The translations under genes and the position numbers were made by a program. From Clostridia bacterium (lineage in GTDB: Bacteria > Bacillota > Clostridia > Oscillospirales > CAG-382), in assembly GCA_017560285.1 (NCBI GenBank), contig JAFYOG010000197.1, positions 1 to 10,274 on the forward strand: a DNA stretch of 10,274 bases, given 5' to 3'. The stretch's first letter is position 1; every line of letters begins with the position of its first letter. Under the pieces are notes generated by a model, which saw only the letters and a list, made by a program, of their open reading frames with translations, made no database searches and was not told where the DNA came from. Of this stretch, positions 1 to 6,513 are shown in pieces.

Positions 1-708
1 GAAGAAAAGGATGCCCTTACAATAAGCTTTAAGGGCGACGGCCCCGGCGGAAATATTATAGTAACCAGCGATTGGTGCGGTAACGTTCGCGGCTTTGTTC
101 AAAACCCTTGGGAAGACCTTCCCTTGCGTGCCGACGGCAAGCTTAACGTAGGCGGCTTTGTGGGCAAGGGTATGATGTATATTATGCGGGACGTTAGCGG
201 CAGCAACGAACCCTATGTTGGCATATCCGAAATTCAAACCGGCGAAATAGGTGACGATATTGCATATTATTATGCCACCAGCGAGCAAATTCCCACCGTT
301 TGTGCTTTGGGCGTTCTTGTAGACAGAGATTACACCGTAAAGCAGGCGGGGGGCGCCTTGGTACAGCTTTTGCCCTTTGCCGACGAAGAGGTTGCCGCAA
401 GGTTAGAGGAAAACGCAAGCAAAATGACCTCTGTAACCAAAATATTGGACGAGGGCAGCTTAGAGGACGTTCTTTCCGCGGTGTTTAACGGCTTGGAATA
501 CGATATTTTCGACGAAATTCAGTGCGGCTACCATTGCCCCTGCAACCGCGAACATACCGACGGCGCGTTAATAGCCGTTGGCGAACAAGAGCTGTTGGAT
601 ATGATAAATTCCGAAGAAAGCATCGAAATGACCTGTGCGTTCTGCGATGCGGTATATAAATACAGCAAAAGCGATTTAAAGCATATTTTAGAGAAGGCGA
701 AAAAATGA
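1..708 (+). CDS. hslO: Hsp33 redox-regulated chaperone, 5'-truncated by window
   Basis: Hsp33 is a cytosolic holdase chaperone switched on by oxidative stress plus unfolding. The reading frame is open from base 1, so the start lies outside; 235 residues are visible against about 290 usual. The N-terminal core shows the family segments GDGPGG (visible residues 13-18), RADGKLNVGG (43-52) and GEIGDDIAYYY (81-91). The zinc/redox switch is intact: a CxC pair at visible residues 179 and 181 (CPCNRE) and a CxxC pair at 212 and 215 (CAFC). An additional Cys lies at 175. These four cysteines bind Zn in the reduced form and make disulfides on activation (family knowledge). The stop overlaps the next start as ATGA (705-708), which implies translational coupling to the SDR gene. 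The family assignment is secure; only the N-terminus is missing. Confidence 0.95.
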   Translation, partial: EEKDALTISFKGDGPGGNIIVTSDWCGNVRGFVQNPWEDLPLRADGKLNVGGFVGKGMMYIMRDVSGSNEPYVGISEIQTGEIGDDIAYYYATSEQIPTVCALGVLVDRDYTVKQAGGALVQLLPFADEEVAARLEENASKMTSVTKILDEGSLEDVLSAVFNGLEYDIFDEIQCGYHCPCNREHTDGALIAVGEQELLDMINSEESIEMTCAFCDAVYKYSKSDLKHILEKAKK

Positions 709-1415
709 TAAAATCGGCATTGGTAACCGGCGGCGCAAAGGGTATAGGCAGGGAAGTATGTAAAACCCTATCCCAAATGGGCTACCGCGTATATATTCAT
801 TGCAATAAAAGCATAGAAGAAGCCAACGCATTATGTGCAGAGCTTGGCAACGCGACCGTTATTCAGGCAGACCTTGCAAACCCACAATCGGTAAATATAA
901 TTGCCGATTTGTGCAAGGACGTTAGCGTTATCATAAACAACGCAGGCGCGCCCTTGGTAGATATGTTCGATAACGTTTCGGTGGATGCATCTAACCGCTT
1001 GTTCCAAATAAACCTGCTTTCGGCAATGAACATAGTTCGCAAAATATTGCCCAATATGCTAAGCCGTAAAGAGGGCAATATAGTAAATATTTCCTCGGTG
1101 TTCGGCGAAAGCGGCGGCAGCTGCGAGGTAGATTATTCCACCACAAAGGCGGCGCTTATAGGCTTTACAAAGGCGTTGGCGAAAGAGGTTGGGCCTTCGG
1201 GCATAAGGGTAAACTGCATTTGCCCCGGTATTATAGATACCGATATGAACGAAAACCTAAGCTTCGAGGATATCGATGCCATTTGCGACGAAATCCCCCT
1301 TGGCAGAATGGGCGAACCCCAGGAAATTGCCCATTGCGTGGAATTTTTGGTATCGGATAAATCAAAATATATCACAGGAAGTATAATAGATATAAACGGA
1401 GGCTGGCAGGCATGA
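705..1415 (+). CDS. SDR-family reductase, FabG-like; possible EF-P 5-aminopentanone reductase (YmfI type)
   Basis: This is a 236-residue classical short-chain dehydrogenase/reductase, presumably cytosolic and NAD(P)H-dependent. It has the Gly-rich cofactor loop TGGAKGIG (8-15), Asp56 of the adenine pocket, NNAG (78-81), and a catalytic set of Ser131, Tyr144 and Lys148 (YSTTK). PGIIDTDM (174-181) follows, and the C-terminal YITG...NGGW is typical of FabG relatives. The stretch SCEVDYSTTK with EIPLGR (196-201) resembles, from memory, Bacillus YmfI, which reduces the 5-aminopentanone group on elongation factor P, more than the FabG of fatty-acid synthesis. No acp, fabD or fabF gene lies nearby, which also argues against a fatty-acid role. 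The start overlaps the hslO stop (ATGA), and its own stop overlaps dut in the same way. SDR membership is certain; the substrate is inferred. Confidence 0.85.
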   Translation: MIKSALVTGGAKGIGREVCKTLSQMGYRVYIHCNKSIEEANALCAELGNATVIQADLANPQSVNIIADLCKDVSVIINNAGAPLVDMFDNVSVDASNRLFQINLLSAMNIVRKILPNMLSRKEGNIVNISSVFGESGGSCEVDYSTTKAALIGFTKALAKEVGPSGIRVNCICPGIIDTDMNENLSFEDIDAICDEIPLGRMGEPQEIAHCVEFLVSDKSKYITGSIIDINGGWQA

Positions 1416-1870
1416 ACCGTATTGCAAAATTTTATAAGGTTTCCAAAGAGCAGTTTGGCAGAGATTGCTACGAAAATATAGTGCTCCCCACCCGCGCAAC
1501 CGCAGGGTCGGCAGGCTACGATTTTATTGCCCCCTACGATTTTACACTTAACGTAGGCGAGGAAATTATTATCGATACGGGCATCCGCGCAAAAATAGCC
1601 GACGGCTGGGTTTTGGTAATTTTACCCCGTTCGGGCTCGGGCTTTAAGTTCGGAGTTCGCTTGGCAAACACCGCGGGCGTTATCGATTCGGATTATTTCA
1701 ACGCCGATAACGAGGGCCACATAAAAATAAAGCTTGTGGGCGCAACAAAGCCCTTTAGCATAAAAGCGGGCGATGCCTTCGCCCAAGGCATTTTTCTTCC
1801 CTACGGCATAACCGAGGACGATGCTTGCACCGCCGAAAGACACGGCGGGTTCGGTTCCACAAGTAAATAA
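1412..1870 (+). CDS. dut: dUTP diphosphatase (dUTPase)
   Basis: This 152-residue trimeric-type dUTPase hydrolyses dUTP to dUMP and pyrophosphate, keeping uracil out of DNA and feeding dTMP synthesis. All five family motifs can be read in order: AGYDF (34-38), PRSGSGFK (72-79), GVIDSDYF (89-96, with Asp92 and Tyr95 at the uracil/sugar site), GDAFAQ (120-125), and RHGGFGST (143-150), the C-terminal arm that closes over the phosphates. The third motif continues into a short insertion (FNADNEG) where many dUTPases have RG. The start ATG overlaps the stop of the preceding reductase (ATGA at 1412-1415), so it is probably translated by re-initiation in the same transcript. Length and motifs are normal and the gene appears intact. 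Confidence 0.95.
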   Translation: MNRIAKFYKVSKEQFGRDCYENIVLPTRATAGSAGYDFIAPYDFTLNVGEEIIIDTGIRAKIADGWVLVILPRSGSGFKFGVRLANTAGVIDSDYFNADNEGHIKIKLVGATKPFSIKAGDAFAQGIFLPYGITEDDACTAERHGGFGSTSK

Positions 1871-1888
1871 TTTAAGAGGATATAACAA

Positions 1889-2191
1889 ATGATAACAACA
1901 AAACAGCGCGCATATTTGCGCTCACTTGCAAACACAATAGAGCCTACCACACAGCTTGGCAAGCTGGGCATAGGCGAAAAGGTTTTGGAAACCGTTTCCA
2001 AAGCGTTGGAGGCGCACGAGCTTATAAAGCTTACCGTACTTGAAACCTCGCCCCTTTCCCCCAAGGAAACTATGGTCGCCCTGTGCGAAGCGTTAAATTG
2101 CGAAGCGGTACAGGTTATCGGCAGAAGGGTAGTTATCTATCGTCAATCAAGCAAGCCCGAAAACCGCAAAATCGTTCTTCCCAAAAAATAA
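1889..2191 (+). CDS. yhbY: YhbY/YqeI family RNA-binding protein (CRM domain)
   Basis: This 100-residue protein consists almost entirely of one CRM domain. It opens with TTKQRAYLRSLAN (3-15), the usual helical start of bacterial YhbY. The GxxG loop that contacts RNA is GKLG (24-27), and GRRVVIYR (78-85) forms the last conserved strand. YhbY proteins associate with pre-50S ribosomal particles and are thought to help large-subunit assembly (family knowledge). The ATG is preceded by an AGAGGAT ribosome binding site in the 18-base gap after dut. A similar AGGATATAA leader precedes the YlbF-family gene at 6075. Domain identity is firm and the exact molecular role is not. Confidence 0.92.
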   Translation: MITTKQRAYLRSLANTIEPTTQLGKLGIGEKVLETVSKALEAHELIKLTVLETSPLSPKETMVALCEALNCEAVQVIGRRVVIYRQSSKPENRKIVLPKK

Positions 2192-2212
2192 TTTTTTAAG
2201 GGGTTAAGCATA

Positions 2213-3058
2213 ATGAAGGATTTTCATATTCACTATCACCTTGACGAATGCGGTGCTGACGAAATGACAATGCCCAACATAGAAAAGGCGTGTATAGACC
2301 TTGGCATTGACGAAGCGGCTGTGTTAAAGCACTATTCCCAGGCTATGCCCAACGGCGAAAAGGATTGGGTATGCTGGCACGTTCAGGGCACTAAGGAGCT
2401 TGATAAATTCCTTTCGGAATACCGCGCGTATACACCAAAGCAGGTTAAGTTCCATTGCGGTGTGGAAACCGAGCTTTTAAACGATAAAGGGGATATAAAT
2501 ATTCCCGTAGAGGACCAAAACAAGGTAGATATAGTTCAGCTTTCTATTCATTTTATGATAGATACCCAAAAGCTGCCTATGGATATGATAATGTACCCCG
2601 ATACCTATTTTTGCCCCGAATACGGCACCGAAGCTGGCAAAAAGCTTTGGAACAGTTGGTTAGAGAGGGTAAATTCCGTTGGTGCGGAATACCTTTTGGA
2701 AGCCACCGTAAAGGGCTATTACAACGCAATAAAGCGGTTCCCCAAAATAAAAAGCCTTGCCCATATGGGTAACGGCGTTGGCCATTTGGTTCGTTATGGG
2801 GCAGATATAGAATCTGTTCCTATGTCAAGACGTATAGAAATTTACGAGCCCTTAATAAAGCTTATGGCAGAAAATGGCATAAATTGGGAACTTACCTCCG
2901 GCGGAATGTGGCAGGAGCTGTTTAACGTAGCTTATAAAGCGGGCGTAAGCTTTACCTGCACTGCCGACGGACACCAGCTATACCAAGGCTGGGGGCCTCT
3001 TTGCAAGCATACAGAGGCAGAAGAAGCCCTTGCCAAGCTTTTGGCTAATTATAAATAA
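2213..3058 (+). CDS. PHP-domain metal-dependent phosphoesterase-like protein, substrate unknown
   Basis: This 281-residue protein lacks a signal peptide or membrane segment. Metal-binding motifs typical of the PHP fold appear in order: DFHIHYH (3-9, the HxH motif), GVETE (83-87), SIHF (111-114), AHMGN (183-187) and ADGHQ (251-255). These resemble the layout of histidinol-phosphatase-like PHP enzymes, which use two or three metal ions to hydrolyse phosphate esters. No his gene is nearby, and the central section (115-180) does not match a HisK sequence that I can recall, so I do not assign histidinol phosphatase. The ATG has AAGGGG nine bases upstream, in a 21-base gap after yhbY, making this the last gene of the hslO-side operon. 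The substrate cannot be read from sequence. Confidence 0.8.
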   Translation: MKDFHIHYHLDECGADEMTMPNIEKACIDLGIDEAAVLKHYSQAMPNGEKDWVCWHVQGTKELDKFLSEYRAYTPKQVKFHCGVETELLNDKGDINIPVEDQNKVDIVQLSIHFMIDTQKLPMDMIMYPDTYFCPEYGTEAGKKLWNSWLERVNSVGAEYLLEATVKGYYNAIKRFPKIKSLAHMGNGVGHLVRYGADIESVPMSRRIEIYEPLIKLMAENGINWELTSGGMWQELFNVAYKAGVSFTCTADGHQLYQGWGPLCKHTEAEEALAKLLANYK

Positions 3059-3060
3059 AC

Positions 3061-3086
3061 CGCATATACTGAACTATGCGTTCTTT
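3061..3086. terminator. Weak bidirectional hairpin between convergent genes
   Basis: CGCATA (3061-3066) pairs with TATGCG (3075-3080) around an 8-base loop. On the + strand the stem is followed by TTCTTT; on the - strand it is followed by GTTTATTTAT. It lies exactly where the PHP gene and the pdaA-like gene converge and overlaps the pdaA TAG stop. The stem is only six base pairs, so termination strength is doubtful. Confidence 0.35.
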
Positions 3087-3832
3087 AGGTCGTAAAGAGT
3101 GCCGAAGGAATAGCCCTTTTCCTGTAGTGAAAGTATAACGGGCTCAAGAATTTCCGCGTTGGTTTTGCTTGTTGGGTGCAACAGCATAACCATTCCGTCG
3201 TGGGCGCGGCTTAAAACAAGCTCGGTTGCCTTTTTTGGCGGCATTTGGCTTTGGTTATCCCAATCGGCATAAGCAAAAGACCAAAACACGGGGGTATACC
3301 CCAGCTCTTTACAAAATTTAAGGGTATTTTCCGAAAAAGCACCCTGTGGCGGGCGGAAGAATTTTTCCATATCCTTCCCCGTAAGCGCCTTGTATTGCGC
3401 CTCGACACCAAGCAGTTCTTTTTCAAATTCGGCTATATTCGTTATTTTGCTCATATCCCCGTGGGTGGTGCTGTGGTTACAAACCAAATGCCCCTCGTTT
3501 GCCATTCGCAATACGGTTTTAGGACTGTTTTTTATAATTCCGGGCAGAATAAAGAATGCACCCTTAATATTGTGTTTTTTCAAAATATCAAGTATCTTTT
3601 CCAAATTTTCGTTGCCGTAGCCCGCATCGAAGGTAAGATAAACGGTTTTATCCCCATTTTCGCCCATATAAAGGGCGCCGTATTCCTTGGGCATTTGGCT
3701 ACCGCCCAAAATTACGGGCTGGGAATTTGCTTCGCCGCTTTTAAAAAACCAATCTATTTTTTGGCTTGCGGCGGCAGAAACACAAAAAGCAAATGTTAAA
3801 GCAACCGTCGTTAAAAATTTAATAAGCTTCAA
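3074..3832 (-). CDS. pdaA: PdaA-type polysaccharide deacetylase (CE4/NodB domain)
   Basis: This is a 252-residue protein with an N-terminal signal or anchor segment (hydrophobic stretch around VALTFAFCVSAAAS) and one NodB domain. Numbering from the TTG start, the motifs are TFDAGY (67-72), H(S)TTH (120-124), RPPQG (160-164), the FWSFAYADWD block (184-193) and LLH (217-219). The FWSxAYxDWD block and the LLHPTSK motif are characteristic of PdaA, which removes N-acetyl from muramic acid during muramic-delta-lactam formation in the spore cortex. Motif 1 has Ala where most CE4 enzymes have a second Asp that binds metal; Bacillus PdaA is, from memory, also altered there. The TTG start is chosen because AAAGGAG lies 8 bases upstream; a GTG at 3841 would touch that site. 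The gene is divergent from the NlpC/P60 gene. Confidence 0.88.
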   Translation of the reverse strand: MKLIKFLTTVALTFAFCVSAAASQKIDWFFKSGEANSQPVILGGSQMPKEYGALYMGENGDKTVYLTFDAGYGNENLEKILDILKKHNIKGAFFILPGIIKNSPKTVLRMANEGHLVCNHSTTHGDMSKITNIAEFEKELLGVEAQYKALTGKDMEKFFRPPQGAFSENTLKFCKELGYTPVFWSFAYADWDNQSQMPPKKATELVLSRAHDGMVMLLHPTSKTNAEILEPVILSLQEKGYSFGTLYDLKNA

Positions 3833-3840
3833 AAGCTTCA

Positions 3841-3847
3841 CTCCTTT
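3841..3847 (-). promoter_or_regulatory. Ribosome binding site that decides the pdaA start
   Basis: Read on the - strand, AAAGGAG occupies 3847-3841. Its spacing to the TTG at 3832-3830 is 8 bases, which is ideal. The in-frame GTG at 3841-3839 shares its first G with this site and would have no spacing. No ATG occurs between it and the upstream in-frame stop near 3874. Confidence 0.7.
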
Positions 3848-3912
3848 CTTGCTTATATTTTTCTTGTTTTTTTATTACATACACGGTAAAAAATTGTAAG
3901 GCGTGATTTTTA
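3848..3912. promoter_or_regulatory. Divergent intergenic region, promoter-bearing by position
   Basis: This A/T-rich gap lies between two genes transcribed away from each other, so promoters for both should lie in or near it. The best + strand candidate is TTGTTT (3864-3869), 17 bases, then TAAAAA (3887-3892). It matches the housekeeping consensus poorly (three of six and four of six) and would give a very short leader. I could not find a convincing sigma-A or sporulation-sigma promoter for the - strand gene. Confidence 0.3.
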
Positions 3913-4671
3913 ATGACAGTATGCAAGCCCATAGCAACGGTTTACAGCCAACCGGATATTAATTCCCCCCAAACCGACGAGCTTTTGTTTGGCGAAACCG
4001 CCAAGGTTTTGGAAGAAAAAGGTATTTTTGCAAAAATCATTTCGGAATACGGTTATACAGGCTGGACCTTAAAAACAAACCTATTCGGCGATTTTTGCAC
4101 CCCTAATTTTAGGGTGTGCGTGCCCTTTGCCGATATGCTTCCCCAAGGCAAGGTTGGGTTAGCTCCCTATACGGCGTTGCCCTACGGCGCAAAGGTAGAA
4201 GCAACCCTTTCAAGCAGTCTAAAAACCTTTGCCTATGCAACCCACCCCGCCGAGCATTGCTTTTATATGCAAATAAGCCACCTTGCCCCGCTTAATATTC
4301 TTATTCTTTCAACCGAATTAATGCGGAACAGAATAGTCGATACCGCAAAAAAATATTTAAACGTGCAATACCGCTGGGGCGGCAGAAGCCACCTTGGCAT
4401 AGATTGCTCGGGCTTGTGCTTTAACGCATATTATTTTAACGGCATAACGCTGTGGCGCGATGCCGATATAGAAAAGAATATTAATTTACGAAAAATACCC
4501 CTAAATACTGCCCAAAAGGGCGATTTGCTGTTTTTTAAAAACCATATGGCTTTGTATTTGGGGAACAATAAAATTATCCACGCAAGCCTTAACAACGGCT
4601 TTGTGGCAACAGAAAATTTAAAGGAAAGCCCATATATGAACAGCTTTATATGTGCGGCGACGGCATTTTAA
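3913..4671 (+). CDS. SH3/NlpC-P60 (C40) cysteine peptidase, YkfC-like
   Basis: This 252-residue peptidase has bacterial SH3-like sequence in the N-terminal half (about 5-130, with variable conserved segments such as GYTGWTLKTNL at 47-57) and a C-terminal NlpC/P60 domain. The YRWGG segment (153-157) leads to the catalytic Cys165 in DCSG; His211 (HMALYLG) and His223 (IIHAS) complete the triad. A RDAD segment follows at 182-185. There is no signal peptide, lipobox or transmembrane segment, so it should stay in the cytosol. That fits YkfC-type gamma-D-glutamyl-L-diamino acid endopeptidases, which recycle cell-wall peptides, better than secreted wall hydrolases. The start has only a weak, distant AAGG site. 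Its stop overlaps miaB in TAATG, so the two are co-translated. The family is certain and the recycling role is inferred. Confidence 0.85.
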   Translation: MTVCKPIATVYSQPDINSPQTDELLFGETAKVLEEKGIFAKIISEYGYTGWTLKTNLFGDFCTPNFRVCVPFADMLPQGKVGLAPYTALPYGAKVEATLSSSLKTFAYATHPAEHCFYMQISHLAPLNILILSTELMRNRIVDTAKKYLNVQYRWGGRSHLGIDCSGLCFNAYYFNGITLWRDADIEKNINLRKIPLNTAQKGDLLFFKNHMALYLGNNKIIHASLNNGFVATENLKESPYMNSFICAATAF

Positions 4672-6053
4672 TGGAAGAATTTATCACCCAACAGGAAATT
4701 ACAAAGCAATACGATATTGCCGCGGCACTAAAGGGCGAAACCGCAGGCAAAAGGGCTTGCGTTATAACATTTGGATGTCAGCAGAACGAGCACGACAGCC
4801 AGCGTATAGCAGGTGCTTTACAGCTTTGCGGTTACGAGCTTACCGACGATAGTTCGCTTGCAGATATGATAATTATAAACACCTGCGCCATACGTGAGCA
4901 CGCCGAGGTTCGCGCCCTTTCCGAGGCAGGCCAGTTTAAAGGCAGAAAGCAGCAAAACCGAAGCATAAAAATAGGCGTTTGCGGCTGTATGGCACAGCAA
5001 GCCCACCGCCGCGAGCAAATTTACAAAAGCTACCCTTACGTAGATTTTATCTTCGGCACCGATATGCACCACCGCCTGCCCGAGATTGTGCAAACCGTAC
5101 TTAATTCCAAAAAGCGGGTTAGCTTTATTACCGATAAACCCCACAACGAATTTGGTGTTATAAGCGAGGGTATGCCCGTTTGCCGCGACAGCAAATATAA
5201 AGCGTGGGTGCCCGTAATGTACGGCTGTAACAACTTTTGCACCTATTGCGTGGTTCCCTATGCCCGCGGGCACGAACGTTCCCGCAACAGTGCCGACGTA
5301 CTTGCCGAGGTTAAAGGCTTGGTAGAGCAGGGGTATAAGGATATAACTCTGTTAGGTCAGAACGTAAATTCCTATAACGGCGGCTGCGATTTTGCAACGC
5401 TTTTAACCCAATGCGCCTCCTTCGACGGCGAATACCGTATGCGGTTTATGACAAGCCACCCCAAGGATGCATCAAGCGCGTTAATAGACGCTATCGCCCA
5501 AAACGAAAAAATCGCAAAGCATTTCCATTTGCCCGTGCAATCGGGTTCAAACCGAATTTTAAAGCTTATGAACCGCAAATACACCCGTGAGCAATATTTG
5601 GAAAAAGCCTTCGAAATAAAGCAAAAGAACCCCGATATAAGCCTTACTACCGATATTATAATAGGCTTCCCCACCGAAACCGACGAGGATTTTGCCGATA
5701 CAATGTCCCTTGTAAAGCAGGTTGGGTTCGATATGATATACACCTTTATCTATTCACCCCGCGTTGGCACCGTTGCCGCAAAGATGGAAGGTCAAATCCC
5801 CAAGGAAGTTTCCAACCAACGGTTTAAAGCACTTTCGGATATGGAAAACGATTTAGCGCAGGAGCTTAACTATAAGTTTATAGGCAAGAAAATGCGCGTC
5901 CTTTCCGACGGCATAAGCAAAAACGGTACTTATTGCGGCAGATGCACCCAGAATAAAATAGTAAATTTCGATAAACCTATCCCCGCAGGTGAATTTGCCG
6001 ACGTGTTAATAGAAACTGTGGGCTCTTACCAACTAAACGGAAAAATAATTTAA
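4671..6053 (+). CDS. miaB: tRNA-2-methylthio-N6-dimethylallyladenosine synthase
   Basis: MiaB is a radical-SAM methylthiotransferase that converts i6A37 to ms2i6A37 in tRNAs reading UNN codons. From the chosen ATG it has 460 residues. The N-terminal domain carries three cluster cysteines: Cys36 (FGCQQNEHDS), Cys72 (NTCAIREHAE) and Cys106 (CGCMAQQ). The radical-SAM CxxxCxxC is at 186, 190 and 193 (YGCNNFCTYC). GQNVNSY, HLPVQSGS and IIIGFPTET follow in the expected places, and residues from about 400 on form the TRAM RNA-binding domain. An in-frame ATG at 4650 would add seven residues but sits inside the upstream gene. The 4671 ATG shares one base with the upstream stop (TAATG), typical of coupling. 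It is upstream of a YlbF/YmcA-family gene, as in Bacillus. Confidence 0.96.
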   Translation: MEEFITQQEITKQYDIAAALKGETAGKRACVITFGCQQNEHDSQRIAGALQLCGYELTDDSSLADMIIINTCAIREHAEVRALSEAGQFKGRKQQNRSIKIGVCGCMAQQAHRREQIYKSYPYVDFIFGTDMHHRLPEIVQTVLNSKKRVSFITDKPHNEFGVISEGMPVCRDSKYKAWVPVMYGCNNFCTYCVVPYARGHERSRNSADVLAEVKGLVEQGYKDITLLGQNVNSYNGGCDFATLLTQCASFDGEYRMRFMTSHPKDASSALIDAIAQNEKIAKHFHLPVQSGSNRILKLMNRKYTREQYLEKAFEIKQKNPDISLTTDIIIGFPTETDEDFADTMSLVKQVGFDMIYTFIYSPRVGTVAAKMEGQIPKEVSNQRFKALSDMENDLAQELNYKFIGKKMRVLSDGISKNGTYCGRCTQNKIVNFDKPIPAGEFADVLIETVGSYQLNGKII

Positions 6054-6074
6054 TTTGAAAGGATATAAAAAACA

Positions 6075-6467
6075 ATGAACGAAAACCTAAGAAATGCCAT
6101 CGAGGCGTTAAAGAAAGCACTTGCCGAATGCGACGAGCTAAAGGCATATAACGAAGCAAAGGCTGCCTATAACAAGGACGAAGAGCTTACCAAGCTTATT
6201 ACCGAATATAACGTTCAGGCAACCCTTTTGGAAACCGAGGGTCAAAAGGCAGAGGAAGAAAGAGATACCGACCTTATCCAAACCCTTTCCACCCGTCTTC
6301 GCGAGCTTTACGATTCTATAAGCGAAAACAAATCTCTTATTGCCATGCGCGAAGCAGAACAGGACCTTTCCGCTATTGTTGGCGAAATCAACAGCGCAGT
6401 ACAGCTTACTATCGAGCCCGAATCTGCCTGCACCCACGATTGCTCTACCTGCGGCGGCTGTCATTAA
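6075..6467 (+). CDS. YlbF/YmcA family protein with C-terminal Cys cluster
   Basis: This is a 130-residue, mostly helical, charged protein with no membrane segment. LKKALAECDELKAYNEAKAA and following helices match the Com_YlbF fold (YlbF, YmcA/RicA, YaaT partners). In Bacillus these proteins form a complex that carries Fe-S clusters and stimulates RNase Y processing, biofilm formation, competence and sporulation (family knowledge). Position argues for the YmcA slot: in Bacillus, ymcA lies directly after miaB and before cotE-mutS. The last residues hold four cysteines, Cys119, 123, 126 and 129, spaced CxxxCxxCxxC, a plausible metal or Fe-S site. An AAAGGAT ribosome site lies in the 21-base gap after miaB. 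Whether it acts as YmcA or YlbF cannot be settled here. Confidence 0.83.
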   Translation: MNENLRNAIEALKKALAECDELKAYNEAKAAYNKDEELTKLITEYNVQATLLETEGQKAEEERDTDLIQTLSTRLRELYDSISENKSLIAMREAEQDLSAIVGEINSAVQLTIEPESACTHDCSTCGGCH

Positions 6468-6482
6468 TTACGCTGACGCTTT

Positions 6483-6508
6483 CAAACTAAACGCATGCGT
6501 TTAGTTTG
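6483..6508. repeat. 26-bp perfect palindrome downstream of the YlbF-family gene
   Basis: The left arm CAAACTAAACGCA (6483-6495) is followed directly by its exact reverse complement (6496-6508), with no central spacer; the centre is GCATGC. As RNA it would fold as an 11-bp stem with a CATG loop. It lies 15 bases after the YlbF-family stop. No T-run follows, so it is not a standard terminator; an operator or transcript-stabilising 3' hairpin remains possible. Confidence 0.75.
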
Positions 6509-6513
6509 GTTGT

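Noticed and set aside
3245..3799. 184-codon + strand frame opposite the pdaA-like gene
   Set aside because: It is antisense to a protein with all CE4 motifs, has no convincing ribosome site and no recognisable domain.
3848..3900. Sporulation sigma-G or sigma-F promoter for the pdaA-like gene
   Set aside because: I looked for TGAATA/CATACTA-like and related patterns on the - strand and found only partial A/T-rich matches, not enough to report.
4650..4670. Upstream ATG for miaB
   Set aside because: It would add MCGDGIL inside the end of the peptidase gene without a ribosome site. The TAATG overlap at 4671 is the more usual arrangement.
4818..5273. 151-codon - strand frame inside miaB
   Set aside because: It overlaps the conserved MiaB N-terminal and radical-SAM region and shows no signature of its own.
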